From positions 1 to 62,352 of the forward strand of contig JBAVQS010000008.1 of the NCBI GenBank assembly GCA_049694275.1: a stretch of DNA of 62,352 nucleotides. Reading direction: 5' to 3'. Both the position numbers and the translations under genes were made by a program. Positions 33,681-43,300 of the stretch are shown here, piece after piece. The notes under the pieces were generated by a model, which was not told the origin of the DNA, searched no databases, and saw only the letters and a program-made list of their open reading frames with translations. Position 1 is the stretch's first letter, and the number at the start of each line of letters is the position of its first letter. The DNA is from JBAVQS01 sp049694275. GTDB taxonomy: Bacteria > Chloroflexota > Anaerolineae > UBA4142 > SHND01.

Positions 33681-35858
33681 TTACCCCGGACCAGCCGGTA
33701 AGGACTCGCGAGACGAGCGTGCAGCCTCCGTCTCCGATGGAGGGATGACCTCTTCACGCGGCTTTAAATGAGGCGGAGGGGGATAGCGCACACGCGGGTG
33801 ATACAATCCCTGGAGCACATCGAAAAAAGCCTGGCGGATGAGATCAAGATCGCGAAGGCTAACCGGCGCCTCATCCAACTGGCCCTCGCGCATCCGCTGG
33901 TCGATAATGCGATCAATGATGGCGTGAATTTGTGCCGGATTACTCGGCCGTTCGGCGCGGGATGTCGCCTCGACGCCGTCAGCCAACATCATGATAACCG
34001 CCTCACGCGTTTGCGGTTTGGGGCCCGGATAACGAAAGTCTTCTATATCGACCGGCTGTCCATTCGCCCGTTTGAGCGCCTTGTCGTAAAAGTAAGTTGA
34101 CAGGGTCGTGCCGTGATGCTGCGGGATTAGATCACGCACGCGATTTGAAACGCCGTAGCGTTTGGTCAAGTTGAGCCCATCTACAATGTGCTGGTGCAAA
34201 ATGGCCGCGCTCGCGTGCGGTTCGAGCGTATCGTGAATATTGACGCCGTCGAACTGGTTCTCGGCAAAATACTGGGGGTTCATCGTCTTGCCAACGTCAT
34301 GATAATAGGCGCCGACGCGCAAGAGAAGCGAATCAGCGCCGATGCGCTGGGCCGCGTGCTCTGCAAGGTTACTGATGACCAGTGAGTGGTGATAAGTGCC
34401 CGGCGCCTCACGCAAGAGTTTTTGCAGAAGGGGATGGGTTGGCCGCGCCAGTTCGATGAGTTCCAACGCCGTTGTCACCCCGGCGAGCTTGCCCAGCACG
34501 AACTGGCTTCCCAGCGCCAACAGTCCGGTCAGTCCGCCGCTACCCACCGCCGCGAGTACGATACGCGCCAGGTCTAGCAAGTCTTCATCGCGCCGTCCCA
34601 GATTCAGAATCAGCACGACAGCCATGTTCGCCAGGGCGACATACGCGCCGCTCACAATGAATGACGTCAGCCGATCACGCTGGCGCAGGGTCACGACGGC
34701 GACGACGCTCCCCACCAGCGCAAAGGCAATTAGATCGATCGCGCCGTTCGCGATATAGCCGACGGACAGTGCGACGACCAGGGCCAGACCGATCCCGGTC
34801 GCCGAATCAAGCAGCGCGGCTCCCATCATAGCAGCCGCGGCAAATGGAAAGAGATAGGGAATAATCGATCGGCCGGGCACGATCACTTTGGTTCCGAGAG
34901 CCGTGCCGAGCAAAAGAAAAGACAATAGCAGAAGGATACGCGGCTGGGCAAAAAGCTGTGGGGAAAAATGAGCCAAATAGAGGATCTGGATCAAAACAAT
35001 CAGAAATGCCAGGAGAATCCCGGCCATTCTTTCCTGACTATTATCCTGCGGCTGCAAATAACCGAGTTGTTTCAGGTCCTCCATAATCTGAGTGGTAACG
35101 ACCTCGCCGGCGCGCACCACTTCCTGGCCCTTTGCCAGCGTGCGATACGAAACGCCCACCTCATCGCGCGCCTTTTGACGCGCGGCGTTGGTCGTGATCG
35201 GATCATAAAAGCTATTGGCAACAAGAAAAGACTTGGCCCACCGGGTCACCAGGTCCGCTTGATCCGCGGAGAGGACAAGACTTACCCGTGAAGAGAGTCT
35301 GGCTGCGGCCGAATTCACTTCGCCGCTACGAATCTCGTCGCGCATCGCCTGATCGAGCACATAAAGCGTTTCACTGGTGACCTGCTGATACGCGTTCGCA
35401 TCCAGAGCAACGGTCCCGCTAATTACATCCGCCGATACCGTCACCGTCGGTACGGCCATCATCCATTCTACCTTCTCCGCCTGGGTGCTATAGGGGTCGG
35501 CGCGGATCGTGTCCATGAAATCCATTATTCGCGTGGCAAGCCGTACCTGGGCACGCGCAATCTCGGCGTCGGGGGGGTCATAAACATCCGGGACTTTGGC
35601 GGCCGCTTCATCTTGAGCATGAGTGGTGTTCAACTCGCTCACAAAGGTGATGCGGTCGGGAGCAACTACCCGGACGGGGCTGGGCTGGTTTTCAACAAAC
35701 GATACCTCGGCCGGGGTTAGAGGCGACAGAAAGGTCAGATGCGCAACAAAAATCACCGCCAACGCGGCTGAGGTTAGGGCGGCAATCAAGAGGGCCATCA
35801 ACGCTTGTCGTCGGGACAAGCGTGTTTGGCTGAGGGCATCCCCGAGGGACATATCCAT
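33681..35858 (-). CDS. pgpH: 7TM-HD c-di-AMP phosphodiesterase
   Basis: 725 aa. An N-terminal transmembrane segment (about residues 20-42) is followed by a large extracellular 7TMR-HDED domain, seven transmembrane helices (about 275-460) and a cytosolic HD domain with YYHDVGKTMNP, HHGT and the usual HD pair. Family members hydrolyse c-di-AMP to pApA. The usual neighbour phoH is absent here. A TATCAT box lies 6 nt before the ATG, predicting a leaderless message. The preceding rpsU terminator ends directly at that box. Confidence 0.9.
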   Translation of the reverse strand: MDMSLGDALSQTRLSRRQALMALLIAALTSAALAVIFVAHLTFLSPLTPAEVSFVENQPSPVRVVAPDRITFVSELNTTHAQDEAAAKVPDVYDPPDAEIARAQVRLATRIMDFMDTIRADPYSTQAEKVEWMMAVPTVTVSADVISGTVALDANAYQQVTSETLYVLDQAMRDEIRSGEVNSAAARLSSRVSLVLSADQADLVTRWAKSFLVANSFYDPITTNAARQKARDEVGVSYRTLAKGQEVVRAGEVVTTQIMEDLKQLGYLQPQDNSQERMAGILLAFLIVLIQILYLAHFSPQLFAQPRILLLLSFLLLGTALGTKVIVPGRSIIPYLFPFAAAAMMGAALLDSATGIGLALVVALSVGYIANGAIDLIAFALVGSVVAVVTLRQRDRLTSFIVSGAYVALANMAVVLILNLGRRDEDLLDLARIVLAAVGSGGLTGLLALGSQFVLGKLAGVTTALELIELARPTHPLLQKLLREAPGTYHHSLVISNLAEHAAQRIGADSLLLRVGAYYHDVGKTMNPQYFAENQFDGVNIHDTLEPHASAAILHQHIVDGLNLTKRYGVSNRVRDLIPQHHGTTLSTYFYDKALKRANGQPVDIEDFRYPGPKPQTREAVIMMLADGVEATSRAERPSNPAQIHAIIDRIIDQRMREGQLDEAPVSLRDLDLIRQAFFDVLQGLYHPRVRYPPPPHLKPREEVIPPSETEAARSSRESLPAGPG

Positions 35859-35864
35859 GCGCGT

Positions 35865-35870
35865 ATGATA
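35865..35870 (-). promoter_or_regulatory. -10 box for pgpH, leaderless type
   Basis: On the minus strand TATCAT is followed after 6 nt by ATG. It abuts the T tract of the rpsU terminator. No clear -35 is seen. Confidence 0.45.
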
Positions 35871-35872
35871 TC

Positions 35873-35920
35873 AAAATAAAAAGGGCACACGCACGATTGC
35901 TGATGCCGTCCGGTGTGCCC
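35873..35920 (-). terminator. Terminator after rpsU
   Basis: GGGCACAC and GTGTGCCC form an 8-bp stem around a 22-nt loop and are followed on the minus strand by TTTTTATTTT. Confidence 0.7.
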
Positions 35921-35979
35921 CTGTCCAATCCTTGAATGAATGTCGGCCTACTGCATTCGGTGCAGGTCGCCGCGCCAGG

Positions 35980-36183
35980 CTATTCGCGCTCTTCGTTGCG
36001 CAACGTCTCCTTGCGGCTCTTGCGCTTTTTAGCAGCCTTTTTCTTTTTGCGTTCTACGCTCGGCTTTTCAAAAAACCGCCGCCGGCGTACCTCTGACAAG
36101 ATTCGATCTTCTTGAACTTTTTTATTAAACCGCTTCAGCGCAGCTTCAAATGGCTCGTTCTTGTCGACAATGACTTGTGTCAC
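35980..36183 (-). CDS. rpsU: Ribosomal protein bS21
   Basis: 67 aa with the S21 opening VDKNEPFEAALKRFNKK and the conserved RRRRFFEKPSVERKKKK stretch. It joins the 30S subunit and helps start-site recognition. Translation starts at GTG, about 9 nt after a G-rich run. The gene is monocistronic, with a consensus promoter upstream and a terminator downstream. Confidence 0.9.
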   Translation of the reverse strand: MTQVIVDKNEPFEAALKRFNKKVQEDRILSEVRRRRFFEKPSVERKKKKAAKKRKSRKETLRNEERE

Positions 36184-36261
36184 CCTTTTCGCCCCCCTTC
36201 TCTATTGGTGTACGGGCGCATCCCCCGTTCCATGCCCGCCAATATGCATCGCAGATGTTGA

Positions 36262-36290
36262 ATTATAACCATCCCAGGCGACTCTGTCAA
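36262..36290 (-). promoter_or_regulatory. Consensus sigma70 promoter of rpsU
   Basis: On the minus strand TTGACA and TATAAT are perfect matches separated by 17 nt. The leader before the GTG start is about 70 nt. Confidence 0.9.
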
Positions 36291-36307
36291 ATCAATTTGG
36301 CTTGAAT

Positions 36308-37159
36308 TCACACAGGGGGGTCACTTTTTTGCAACAGGTAGGCAGCTCGGTCTTGTCCCAGATCATCACGCCAATTCATGAAATCGACTGCAATATAGCC
36401 ATTGGCAAAGGCTTTTTCTAGCGTCGCGCGGGTCCGCGCGCGCCAGGCACACGCCAGCCCCAGGTCCTGGGCGCGCAACAGATTGAAATTGGCCGGGATT
36501 TCGAGCCAGATCGATTCGGTTGCCAATCCCTGCTCGGCCGTCACATGCGGCAAGTTATGCCAGTCAAATTCAATGTCGTAAATGGCAGGCGCTTGTGACA
36601 GGGTCACGATAGAGCTGAAATCCGGAGCCAGGCGCGTCTCGACCCTCGCGCTCGAAACCCACCATTCCGCTTCAAACCGGTCTGAAGCGACGCCGGCGTT
36701 CAGCTCGTCTGACATCTCGCCATAAGCATCCCGAACATAGCGCCGCGCAATTGCCCCTAACCGAGAGAGATTCAGCCGGGCGTTTACCGCCTGGAGCGGA
36801 TCATACGTCCAGGTGGCAAGGTCGAGCCCCTGCGCCAGCAATACCTGGCGTTGTCTCAATTTGAGATTGATGCCCACGCGTTGTGCACGATAGGCTTGCA
36901 GAACCGCAAGCATATGGGAGCAATGCTTGAAATGCCACTGTGAAACGCCCGGCTCCATCCCAAGAAAACCGAACACAAAGCCGACTATCTCCTCCCCATG
37001 AAAAGCGCATAACAAGACCCCGCCGTTCTTGGCCGCGGTAACCAGGAGGGAAGCCGGGACGATATCACGGTTGTCATGAGCGCGCCACACTTGACGCTGA
37101 ATCTCTTCACAGGCCAGGTAATCTACCCATGATTGGGCTGGTCGAATTTCGATGGTCAC
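36308..37159 (-). CDS. GNAT-family acetyltransferase-like protein
   Basis: 283 aa starting with GTG. The pattern KHCSHMLAVLQAYRAQRVGINLK followed by ATWTYDPLQAVNARLNLSRLGAI matches a group of predicted GNAT proteins sometimes found near menaquinone genes. The acetyl-CoA loop (usually R-x-x-G-x-G/A) reads RAQRVG and is thus degenerate. It is probably cytosolic. The substrate is unknown. Confidence 0.75.
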   Translation of the reverse strand: MTIEIRPAQSWVDYLACEEIQRQVWRAHDNRDIVPASLLVTAAKNGGVLLCAFHGEEIVGFVFGFLGMEPGVSQWHFKHCSHMLAVLQAYRAQRVGINLKLRQRQVLLAQGLDLATWTYDPLQAVNARLNLSRLGAIARRYVRDAYGEMSDELNAGVASDRFEAEWWVSSARVETRLAPDFSSIVTLSQAPAIYDIEFDWHNLPHVTAEQGLATESIWLEIPANFNLLRAQDLGLACAWRARTRATLEKAFANGYIAVDFMNWRDDLGQDRAAYLLQKSDPPV

Positions 37160-37199
37160 AGTTTAAAATTCAGGGCAAGCGTACAGATCATTTTTAGAG

Positions 37200-37235
37200 T
37201 AAAAAGGTTGGCGCGCGAAGCTTCTCGCGCGCCAA
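37200..37235 (-). terminator. Terminator downstream of the AT-hook/Fn3 gene
   Basis: TTGGCGCGCGA and TCGCGCGCCAA form a perfect 11-bp stem with a 6-nt loop. On the minus strand CCTTTTTACTC follows. Confidence 0.7.
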
Positions 37236-37306
37236 GCTGTTTTCCTGCATCGATCCACTGTCACAACACACGAGCGCCACCGCCCAAACGACGCATTGCG
37301 CTGTCC

Positions 37307-37840
37307 CTATGTTCCAGGCGTTCGAAAACTCCAGCTGGGAGACCAGGGACCCCAGCCCCCCTCGTTGCCTCCTCGCACGCGCCATACAAAAGTGGTATTA
37401 GGTTCGAGCGCTTGCTCAGGCGGCAGTACGGCGGCGGTCTGAGTAGTCAACAGAATATGTGCCTTGTGAAAGTGTACATCCGGTGACCAAACCAACTGAT
37501 AGTGACTGGCCCCGCCTACATAGAACCAACGGAAATTGGGTGTAAGACTATCGACGGCCTCGCCTGTTGCCGGGTAAAAAAGCTGCGGGGCCTGAACTGG
37601 CGCTACCGGCGGTGGTGGCGGCGGAGCAGGCTCCGTCACAGTCTCGACCTCTTCGGCGGCGACTGGAGGAGCCGGCGGTGCGGCAGCAGCCAATTGTTGC
37701 TTCCGGCGCGGTTTGACCGGCGCGCGTTTAACTGCCGAGCGTGCCGGCGGACGTCCTCGCTTGACCTTTGATGCCTTCTTTTTCGGCGCGGCGAGCCACA
37801 AAGGCGCACCCAGGAGAGCAACGATCTTCTCGATCATCAT
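37307..37840 (-). CDS. AT-hook-like basic protein with Fn3-like domain
   Basis: 177 aa from the ATG at 37840, only 4 nt after the H1-like gene. It opens with a short hydrophobic helix (MMIEKIVALLGAPLWLA). A Lys/Arg-rich segment follows with KRGRPPA, the core of an AT-hook, then an Ala/Pro linker and a beta-sandwich domain (LFYPATGEAVDSLTPNFRW; TTFVWRVRG). A DNA-binding tail joined to an Fn3-like domain is odd. The basic part may instead bind polyanionic cell-surface polymers or the membrane. Longer starts are rejected because they run through the previous gene. Confidence 0.65.
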   Translation of the reverse strand: MMIEKIVALLGAPLWLAAPKKKASKVKRGRPPARSAVKRAPVKPRRKQQLAAAAPPAPPVAAEEVETVTEPAPPPPPPVAPVQAPQLFYPATGEAVDSLTPNFRWFYVGGASHYQLVWSPDVHFHKAHILLTTQTAAVLPPEQALEPNTTFVWRVRGGNEGGWGPWSPSWSFRTPGT

Positions 37841-37844
37841 ACCA

Positions 37845-38078
37845 TCAGGAACCCATTGGCGGCGGCTGAGAGGCGGGCTCTGCCGGCATCTGCATCGGTT
37901 CCGCTGCCGGCGCCTTGGGCTTGCGAACAGCAGGCTTTTTGGCAACTTTCTTTGCGCCCTTCTTGGCAGCCTTTTTCGGTGCCTTCTTCGCAGCCTTCTT
38001 CACAGCCTTTTTGGCGGCGACGGGGGCAAGCAGCAATGGGCTTGCCAGGGTGGTCAACAAGGTCTCGAGCATGCTCAT
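37845..38078 (-). CDS. Histone H1-like Lys/Ala-rich small protein
   Basis: 77 aa. The ATG follows a strong AGGAGG. The N-terminus (MSMLETLLTTLASPLLLAPV) is a hydrophobic helix, followed by a run of AAKKA/PKKAAKK units like the tail of histone H1 and of bacterial H1-like proteins, and a Pro-rich end. It may condense DNA. The shared hydrophobic-then-basic layout with the next gene suggests a common origin. Low complexity makes homology uncertain. A plausible promoter TTGATC-18-TAATCT precedes it. Confidence 0.65.
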   Translation of the reverse strand: MSMLETLLTTLASPLLLAPVAAKKAVKKAAKKAPKKAAKKGAKKVAKKPAVRKPKAPAAEPMQMPAEPASQPPPMGS

Positions 38079-38267
38079 GGGAATTCCTCCTCAAGATTAG
38101 TGTCTATGGTCACGGCCGATCAATGGATTGCTCGGCACTTGACCATTCCAAACAAACGGATTGGGGTCATGGGTTCATATGTTTCGATGCAGGATCGCCG
38201 TCCATCACCTCCCCTCGCAAAGACCATCAAAGGTTTTTTCCCCGACACCATTGTCAGGACGCCAGTA

Positions 38268-40037
38268 TCACTGGTTACAAGGAATTGGCTGTGAAGAGTT
38301 ATTCCGCCAGCCGCACCAGGGATTTGAACTGGAATGCCCACTGAACTGGAGCGCCGAATATCCGCTTAGATAAAAGGTAAATGGGCCCCCACCCAAACCG
38401 GGATTGGTCCAATTGCCGGTTAGAATTGTCACATTGCTCGCAAAAGTGAGGTTCCCGCTAATGGTCAAGTTCCCGCAAAAATTACCGGTTACCGTCATAT
38501 CCACGCGACGCAAGTCCATCGTCGTGGGCGAACAGACAAAGCCACTCAGCATATTCCAATGGCCGTCAAAACTACAGCCATTGGGAAACTCGGACCCCGA
38601 CCGGGCACCGCACCACTTGTTGCCGGTATTCCCGTTCCAGTACCCGTTAAGCTGATTCCCATTGACCACCCAATGAACCGGACCGGTTTGACTGAGATTG
38701 TTGGTCCAGGTCCCATCCAGCACGTTTCCGGAGACATTGCCAGCAACCGACCCAGTTACACCACGCAACTGATCGCTAAAAGTCCCGTTGACCGATGAGC
38801 CGTTTTGCGCCAGATTCATTGTTCCTAGGTTGACGAACCAATTACCGGCAAAACTGGCAGCGGGATTCACCGTCACAGTGATATTCGCCTGGACAGTCCC
38901 CCCTGGTCCGGTGGCCGTCAGGATGTAGGTAGTCGTCACATTGGGAGATAGGGAAAGACTACCTGGGGTCGCCACTCCTCCGATGCCTTGATCGATAGAG
39001 GCCGAAGCTGCGCCGGTCACGGTGCCCCAGCTTAACATCGTCGATTGGCCTGCCGTAATGGTGCAGGGATTACAGGCAAAATAGGCAATGGTCGGCGCAC
39101 CGGGTAATGGCACGGCGGTTGGGACATAGGGATTGGGGGTCGCCGTCGGATAGGCCACCTGAATAACAACGGTCAGAGTGGGCCCAAACTGATTCCCCAA
39201 CGAATCCCGCAGACGCCAGACGCTTTGATAGTACCCTGGCGCAGTAGGCGCTGTCATCGGAACTGCAACATCGATTGTGCTCCCGAGCGCCGTAGGAATA
39301 ATCGGAAAAACCGCCTGGCTTGCCAATTGGGCATAGCCGCCGGTCCACATAACGGCATACGAGGCGTCCCAGGGACAATTCCCGTTGTTTTGCACCCGCC
39401 AGGCTTTTGTAAAGGCTGTGCCCGGCGCGACAACGGTATAATCAGGGATAGTTGCATCCGCCACAAAGGCGGCATTGGGGACGCACGTCGATGGACCTGG
39501 CCCATTGGTGGGCGGCGCAACCGTCGGTGGAACAGTTGGCAGAGGAGTAAGGGTTGGCGCCAGGGTCGGAATCACATCGGTCGCAATCGCTACGAATGTG
39601 TTAATCGGAATGGGCGTCGAGATCACAACCGTCGCCGTTGGCGCCGCCGCCTGGTCCTCGTAGACCGTGACAACAATTCCCGCTTCCCCGAACATCCCCT
39701 GCGAGTTATAGGAGCGAACGGTGACCGTGTGAGTTCCCTCCCCGCTCGCCTTCCAGCCTTGGATTACTTGAAATTGGGCCTGCCCCTGTGCAACCGGGCT
39801 CGGGTCCGTGCGCACAATGATGCTATCAACCAATAGCTCTACCCGCACAACGCCCTGTGCATCGGTCGAGGTCGAAGTAATCGGGATTTCCTGACCAACT
39901 CGAAACTGGGCGCCACTGGCCGGGGCTGTAATCACGACGATGGGCTTGTCATTACCCAGCCCCACGGACTCACATGCAGAGAGCAAAAACACGAGCCCAA
40001 GTATCGTGAACAAGCACTGGCGCATTCGCGGGATCAT
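38268..40037 (-). CDS. Lipoprotein with Ig-like and NBR1-like domains
   Basis: 589 aa. The ATG at 40037 follows AAGGA. The signal peptide ends in a lipobox (LSAC), so it should be lipid-anchored. Domains in order are an Ig-like domain (PIVVITAPASGAQFRVGQEI), a Pro/Thr linker and an NBR1-like (FW) domain with the spaced Trp pattern (FTKAWRVQNNGNCPW; YYQSVWRLRD). Another Ig-like domain follows (STMLSWGTVTGAAS), then a Gly/Asn-rich beta region with even Cys spacing. NBR1-like domains are frequent in Chloroflexota surface proteins. Function is probably binding, target unknown. Confidence 0.75.
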   Translation of the reverse strand: MIPRMRQCLFTILGLVFLLSACESVGLGNDKPIVVITAPASGAQFRVGQEIPITSTSTDAQGVVRVELLVDSIIVRTDPSPVAQGQAQFQVIQGWKASGEGTHTVTVRSYNSQGMFGEAGIVVTVYEDQAAAPTATVVISTPIPINTFVAIATDVIPTLAPTLTPLPTVPPTVAPPTNGPGPSTCVPNAAFVADATIPDYTVVAPGTAFTKAWRVQNNGNCPWDASYAVMWTGGYAQLASQAVFPIIPTALGSTIDVAVPMTAPTAPGYYQSVWRLRDSLGNQFGPTLTVVIQVAYPTATPNPYVPTAVPLPGAPTIAYFACNPCTITAGQSTMLSWGTVTGAASASIDQGIGGVATPGSLSLSPNVTTTYILTATGPGGTVQANITVTVNPAASFAGNWFVNLGTMNLAQNGSSVNGTFSDQLRGVTGSVAGNVSGNVLDGTWTNNLSQTGPVHWVVNGNQLNGYWNGNTGNKWCGARSGSEFPNGCSFDGHWNMLSGFVCSPTTMDLRRVDMTVTGNFCGNLTISGNLTFASNVTILTGNWTNPGLGGGPFTFYLSGYSALQFSGHSSSNPWCGWRNNSSQPIPCNQ

Positions 40038-40261
40038 ACGAGCGTCCTTGGAAAACTGTCGCCAGTATAGCATACTCTATTCTGGAATTCAAGGGCCGCG
40101 ATGAAAAATTTTAAGATTTCGTTTCAGCAAAACCAAACAGGCCTCACAGAATTTTCCGGGAGCGTTTTAGCATAATCTTGTGTAATCTAGGCACACCATG
40201 CCCACAGAGCCCAATACAAGCTTATTTTACACACTTTTTCCAGCACAAACCGCGCACAAAG

Positions 40262-40306
40262 AACCGGATTTCCCACATTGCCGAAACAAATGCGAGAAAT
40301 CCGGTT
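40262..40306. terminator. Hairpin downstream of the seven-GAF kinase gene
   Basis: AACCGGATTTC (40262-40272) and GAAATCCGGTT (40296-40306) form a perfect 11-bp stem. The T tract on the minus strand is weak. The 334-nt gap 40038-40371 holds the lipoprotein upstream region and this hairpin, and no gene was seen in it. Confidence 0.5.
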
Positions 40307-40371
40307 ATCTCCCCGGGCAACCACGCTTGGGGCTAAAGGCCGCGGCTTGTGCCGATATAGCGCGCGTTCAC

Positions 40372-43300
40372 TCACGATTCATTATCATCATGCTTTTTAA
40401 CGCGCGGTAAGATGATGGTAACCGTCGTCCCCTGCCCTCTGACACTGTCCAAAGTGATACTCCCACCATGATTGCGGATAATACGATCGGCTGTATACAG
40501 CCCCATCCCGACGCCGCGCACGGTCCCTTTTTCAACTTTGGTGGTGTAGCCCGGCTCAAAAACATGCTTGAGATTTTCAGGATCGATTCCAACGCCGGTA
40601 TCGTGCACGACCAGGGTCATATCATCCGGATCGGCCTTGAGGTCTACCTCAATAGTGCCCCCGCGTGGCATCGCCTCCACGGCATTCATCAGGATATTGG
40701 AAGTTACCTGGCTCAGCAAGGTCCGGCTGCCATTCACCCACAGGTTGTCAGACGGAAGTTGTACATTGATGGCTACATCCTGCGCCGCCTCATGCATCTC
40801 GACCAGCGCAACCGCCTCGCGGATGACCGGGCGCATATCGATCACCTCACGGCGGATCGCCTCGACATTCGCAACCCGCACAAATTCCTTGACAATGCGG
40901 TGAATTCGCTGAGCCGCGCCGTTAATCGCCGTCAACTCAGTGTTGATATTCTCAGGGGAAGTAAAAGGCGCCTGGAGCATTAACTGGGTATGCCCTAGAA
41001 TCGCAGTCAAGGGGTTGTTAATTTCGTGCGCCAGACCGGCGGCCAGCTCGCCAATCGCCGCGCGCCGCTCGCTTTCGACCAGGCGCGTTTGAGTCTGCTT
41101 GAGCTTTTCGAGTTGATCGCGCGTTTGCTCATACAACCGCGCGTTTTGAATCGCGACAGTCAACTGATCAGCCAGGCTCTCGACCATCCGCACCTCTTCC
41201 TGGGTGATCGAGTTGACCTCTTCGCGCTCGACATTCAGCACTCCAATGACGCTCTGCCCTGCCTTCAAAGGGACCGCCAGCTCCGCGTTGGGTTTCCAAT
41301 CGGATATGACTACAAAATCATGGTTTTGCGAAGTGTCATTTGCCAATTGGGTCTCACCGGTCTCCGCGGCTTTGCCCATCATCCCTACGCCAACCTTTTG
41401 GCGATACATGCGCGGAAATACGGTGCTGACATCCCGGGATGTGGCCGCGGCATAAAGATCCCCAGTTTCCTGGTCCACAAGCATGACGACCGTGCCTTTG
41501 TAGCCAAAATCCTGATGGAGCGAATCCACAATCGTTTGCAAGAGCAAGTCCAAATTCAAGGCGCTGGCAATCTTGCGGCTCGTCTGATAGAGCAGTCCCT
41601 GTTGCGCCGCGATCCGGCGTTCCTGTTCGTGTAAGCGCGCGCTATCGACGGCAACGGCCACCTGCTGGCCCAGCGACATCAAAAAGCGCTGCTCATCCAG
41701 AGTGAATGGCTCAACCGGCACGCGTTCGAGCGCCAGGCATCCAATGACCCGCCCTTTGCTCAGGAGTGGAATTCCAAAGTAAGAGGAGGTCATCGTCGGT
41801 TTGCCGATATGCACCGGCTTGACCGGTAACTGGTCCCAATCTCGCGCAATATCGTCAATCACCAACGGCCGCCGGGTCTGAATCATCCAGGCCGTAAATC
41901 CGAGGTCTTCAATATGCCGGCCAAAAGGTTCGAGCAACTGTCCCTGCTCGGAGATAATCGGAATGGTAATGTGCTCGCTATTCTCCTCGACAAAACCGAT
42001 ATAGAAAGAATAGGGGTGAAAATGTCGCGTGATCTGCTCGTATATAATATGCAACTGCTCTTTGAGATCCAGCGTCGAACTGACGGTCAGGCCGATTTCG
42101 TAAAGGCTGCTCACTTCAGCCGCGCGCTGCTGGGTCTCGTCATACAGGCGAGCATTGGATATCGCCAGAGCGGCCTGGGTTGCCAGAATCGATACGCGCG
42201 CCATTTCAGAATCGTCAAAGCGTGTTGGGTTATTTGCATCGACCAGAATGAGCACGCCGATGACATCCCGTTCCTTGATCAGGGGAACGGCCATCAGAGC
42301 ACGGGCATTTAAAAGGGAACGCCACTCCGCCGTCAATTGAGGCGATTCGTGCGCATTTTGGATAATCGCCCCGCGCGCCCCGCGCGCAGTACGTACAAGC
42401 AAATTGGTGACGTCCGTGCTCTCGACACGCAGTGACCGCGCCTCCGGCTTGACAACGCCGGCAATGGCCTGGCAGGTCAAATGACGTTCCAGCTTGGTTT
42501 CGCCAACTGGACCGGTCTGAGTTGCCGGGACGCTTTCGCGTAAGAATATTGCCGAACCGTCAACCCGGAAAATGCTCATTGCCTCGCGGCAGACGAGATC
42601 GGCCAGTTGCGCCATATCCAGCGTCGAGGAGAGCGCAAGCCCGACACGACCGAGGCTGTTGGCAAGCTCCTCACGGCCTAGCGCCTCCTGATAAATCTCG
42701 GCATTCGTCGCAGCGACGCCCAACTGATCCGCCAAGGCGCCCAGCAGCACAAGATCATCTGTCTTGAGCGCTCCCGGCCGCGCCTCCTGAACGTCGATTA
42801 CGCCCAACACGCGTCCTTCCCGCTGAATCGGCACAGCCACCTCAGTCACGACATCGGGAATCAACGGGCGATAATCGGGATCTGTAGCGGCATTGGTCAC
42901 CAACGCCGGCCGGCCGGTTCGGGCAACGCGCCCACTAATCCCTTCAGTCAACGGAACCGACTGGATATTCGTCTCAAACCCAATCTTGGCTTTGAGCTTG
43001 AGCGATTCTCCCTCGACAAAAAAGATGCTGATATAGCGATACCCGAGCAGGTCGGTTAGCGCGTGCGCCGCGCGGTCGATGACATCGTCAAGATCCAGCG
43101 ATGCGCTGACAGCCCGGCCGATTTCGTTAATCAGCATCATTTCGCGTGAGCGCCGTTCCGATTCGGCAAACAATCGCGCATTGTCAATCGCCAGCGCCGC
43201 CTGCTGCGCCGCCGCACTCAAAAAGCGCTCATCCTCGGGCGTGAAGGCATTCGGCTTGAAGCTCGTGACCGCGATCAACCCGGCCGTGTTATCCTTTAGC

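Noticed and set aside
40038..40371. A small gene in the gap between the lipoprotein and the seven-GAF kinase
   Set aside because: The only frames are short, biased and without ribosome sites; only a hairpin is supported.
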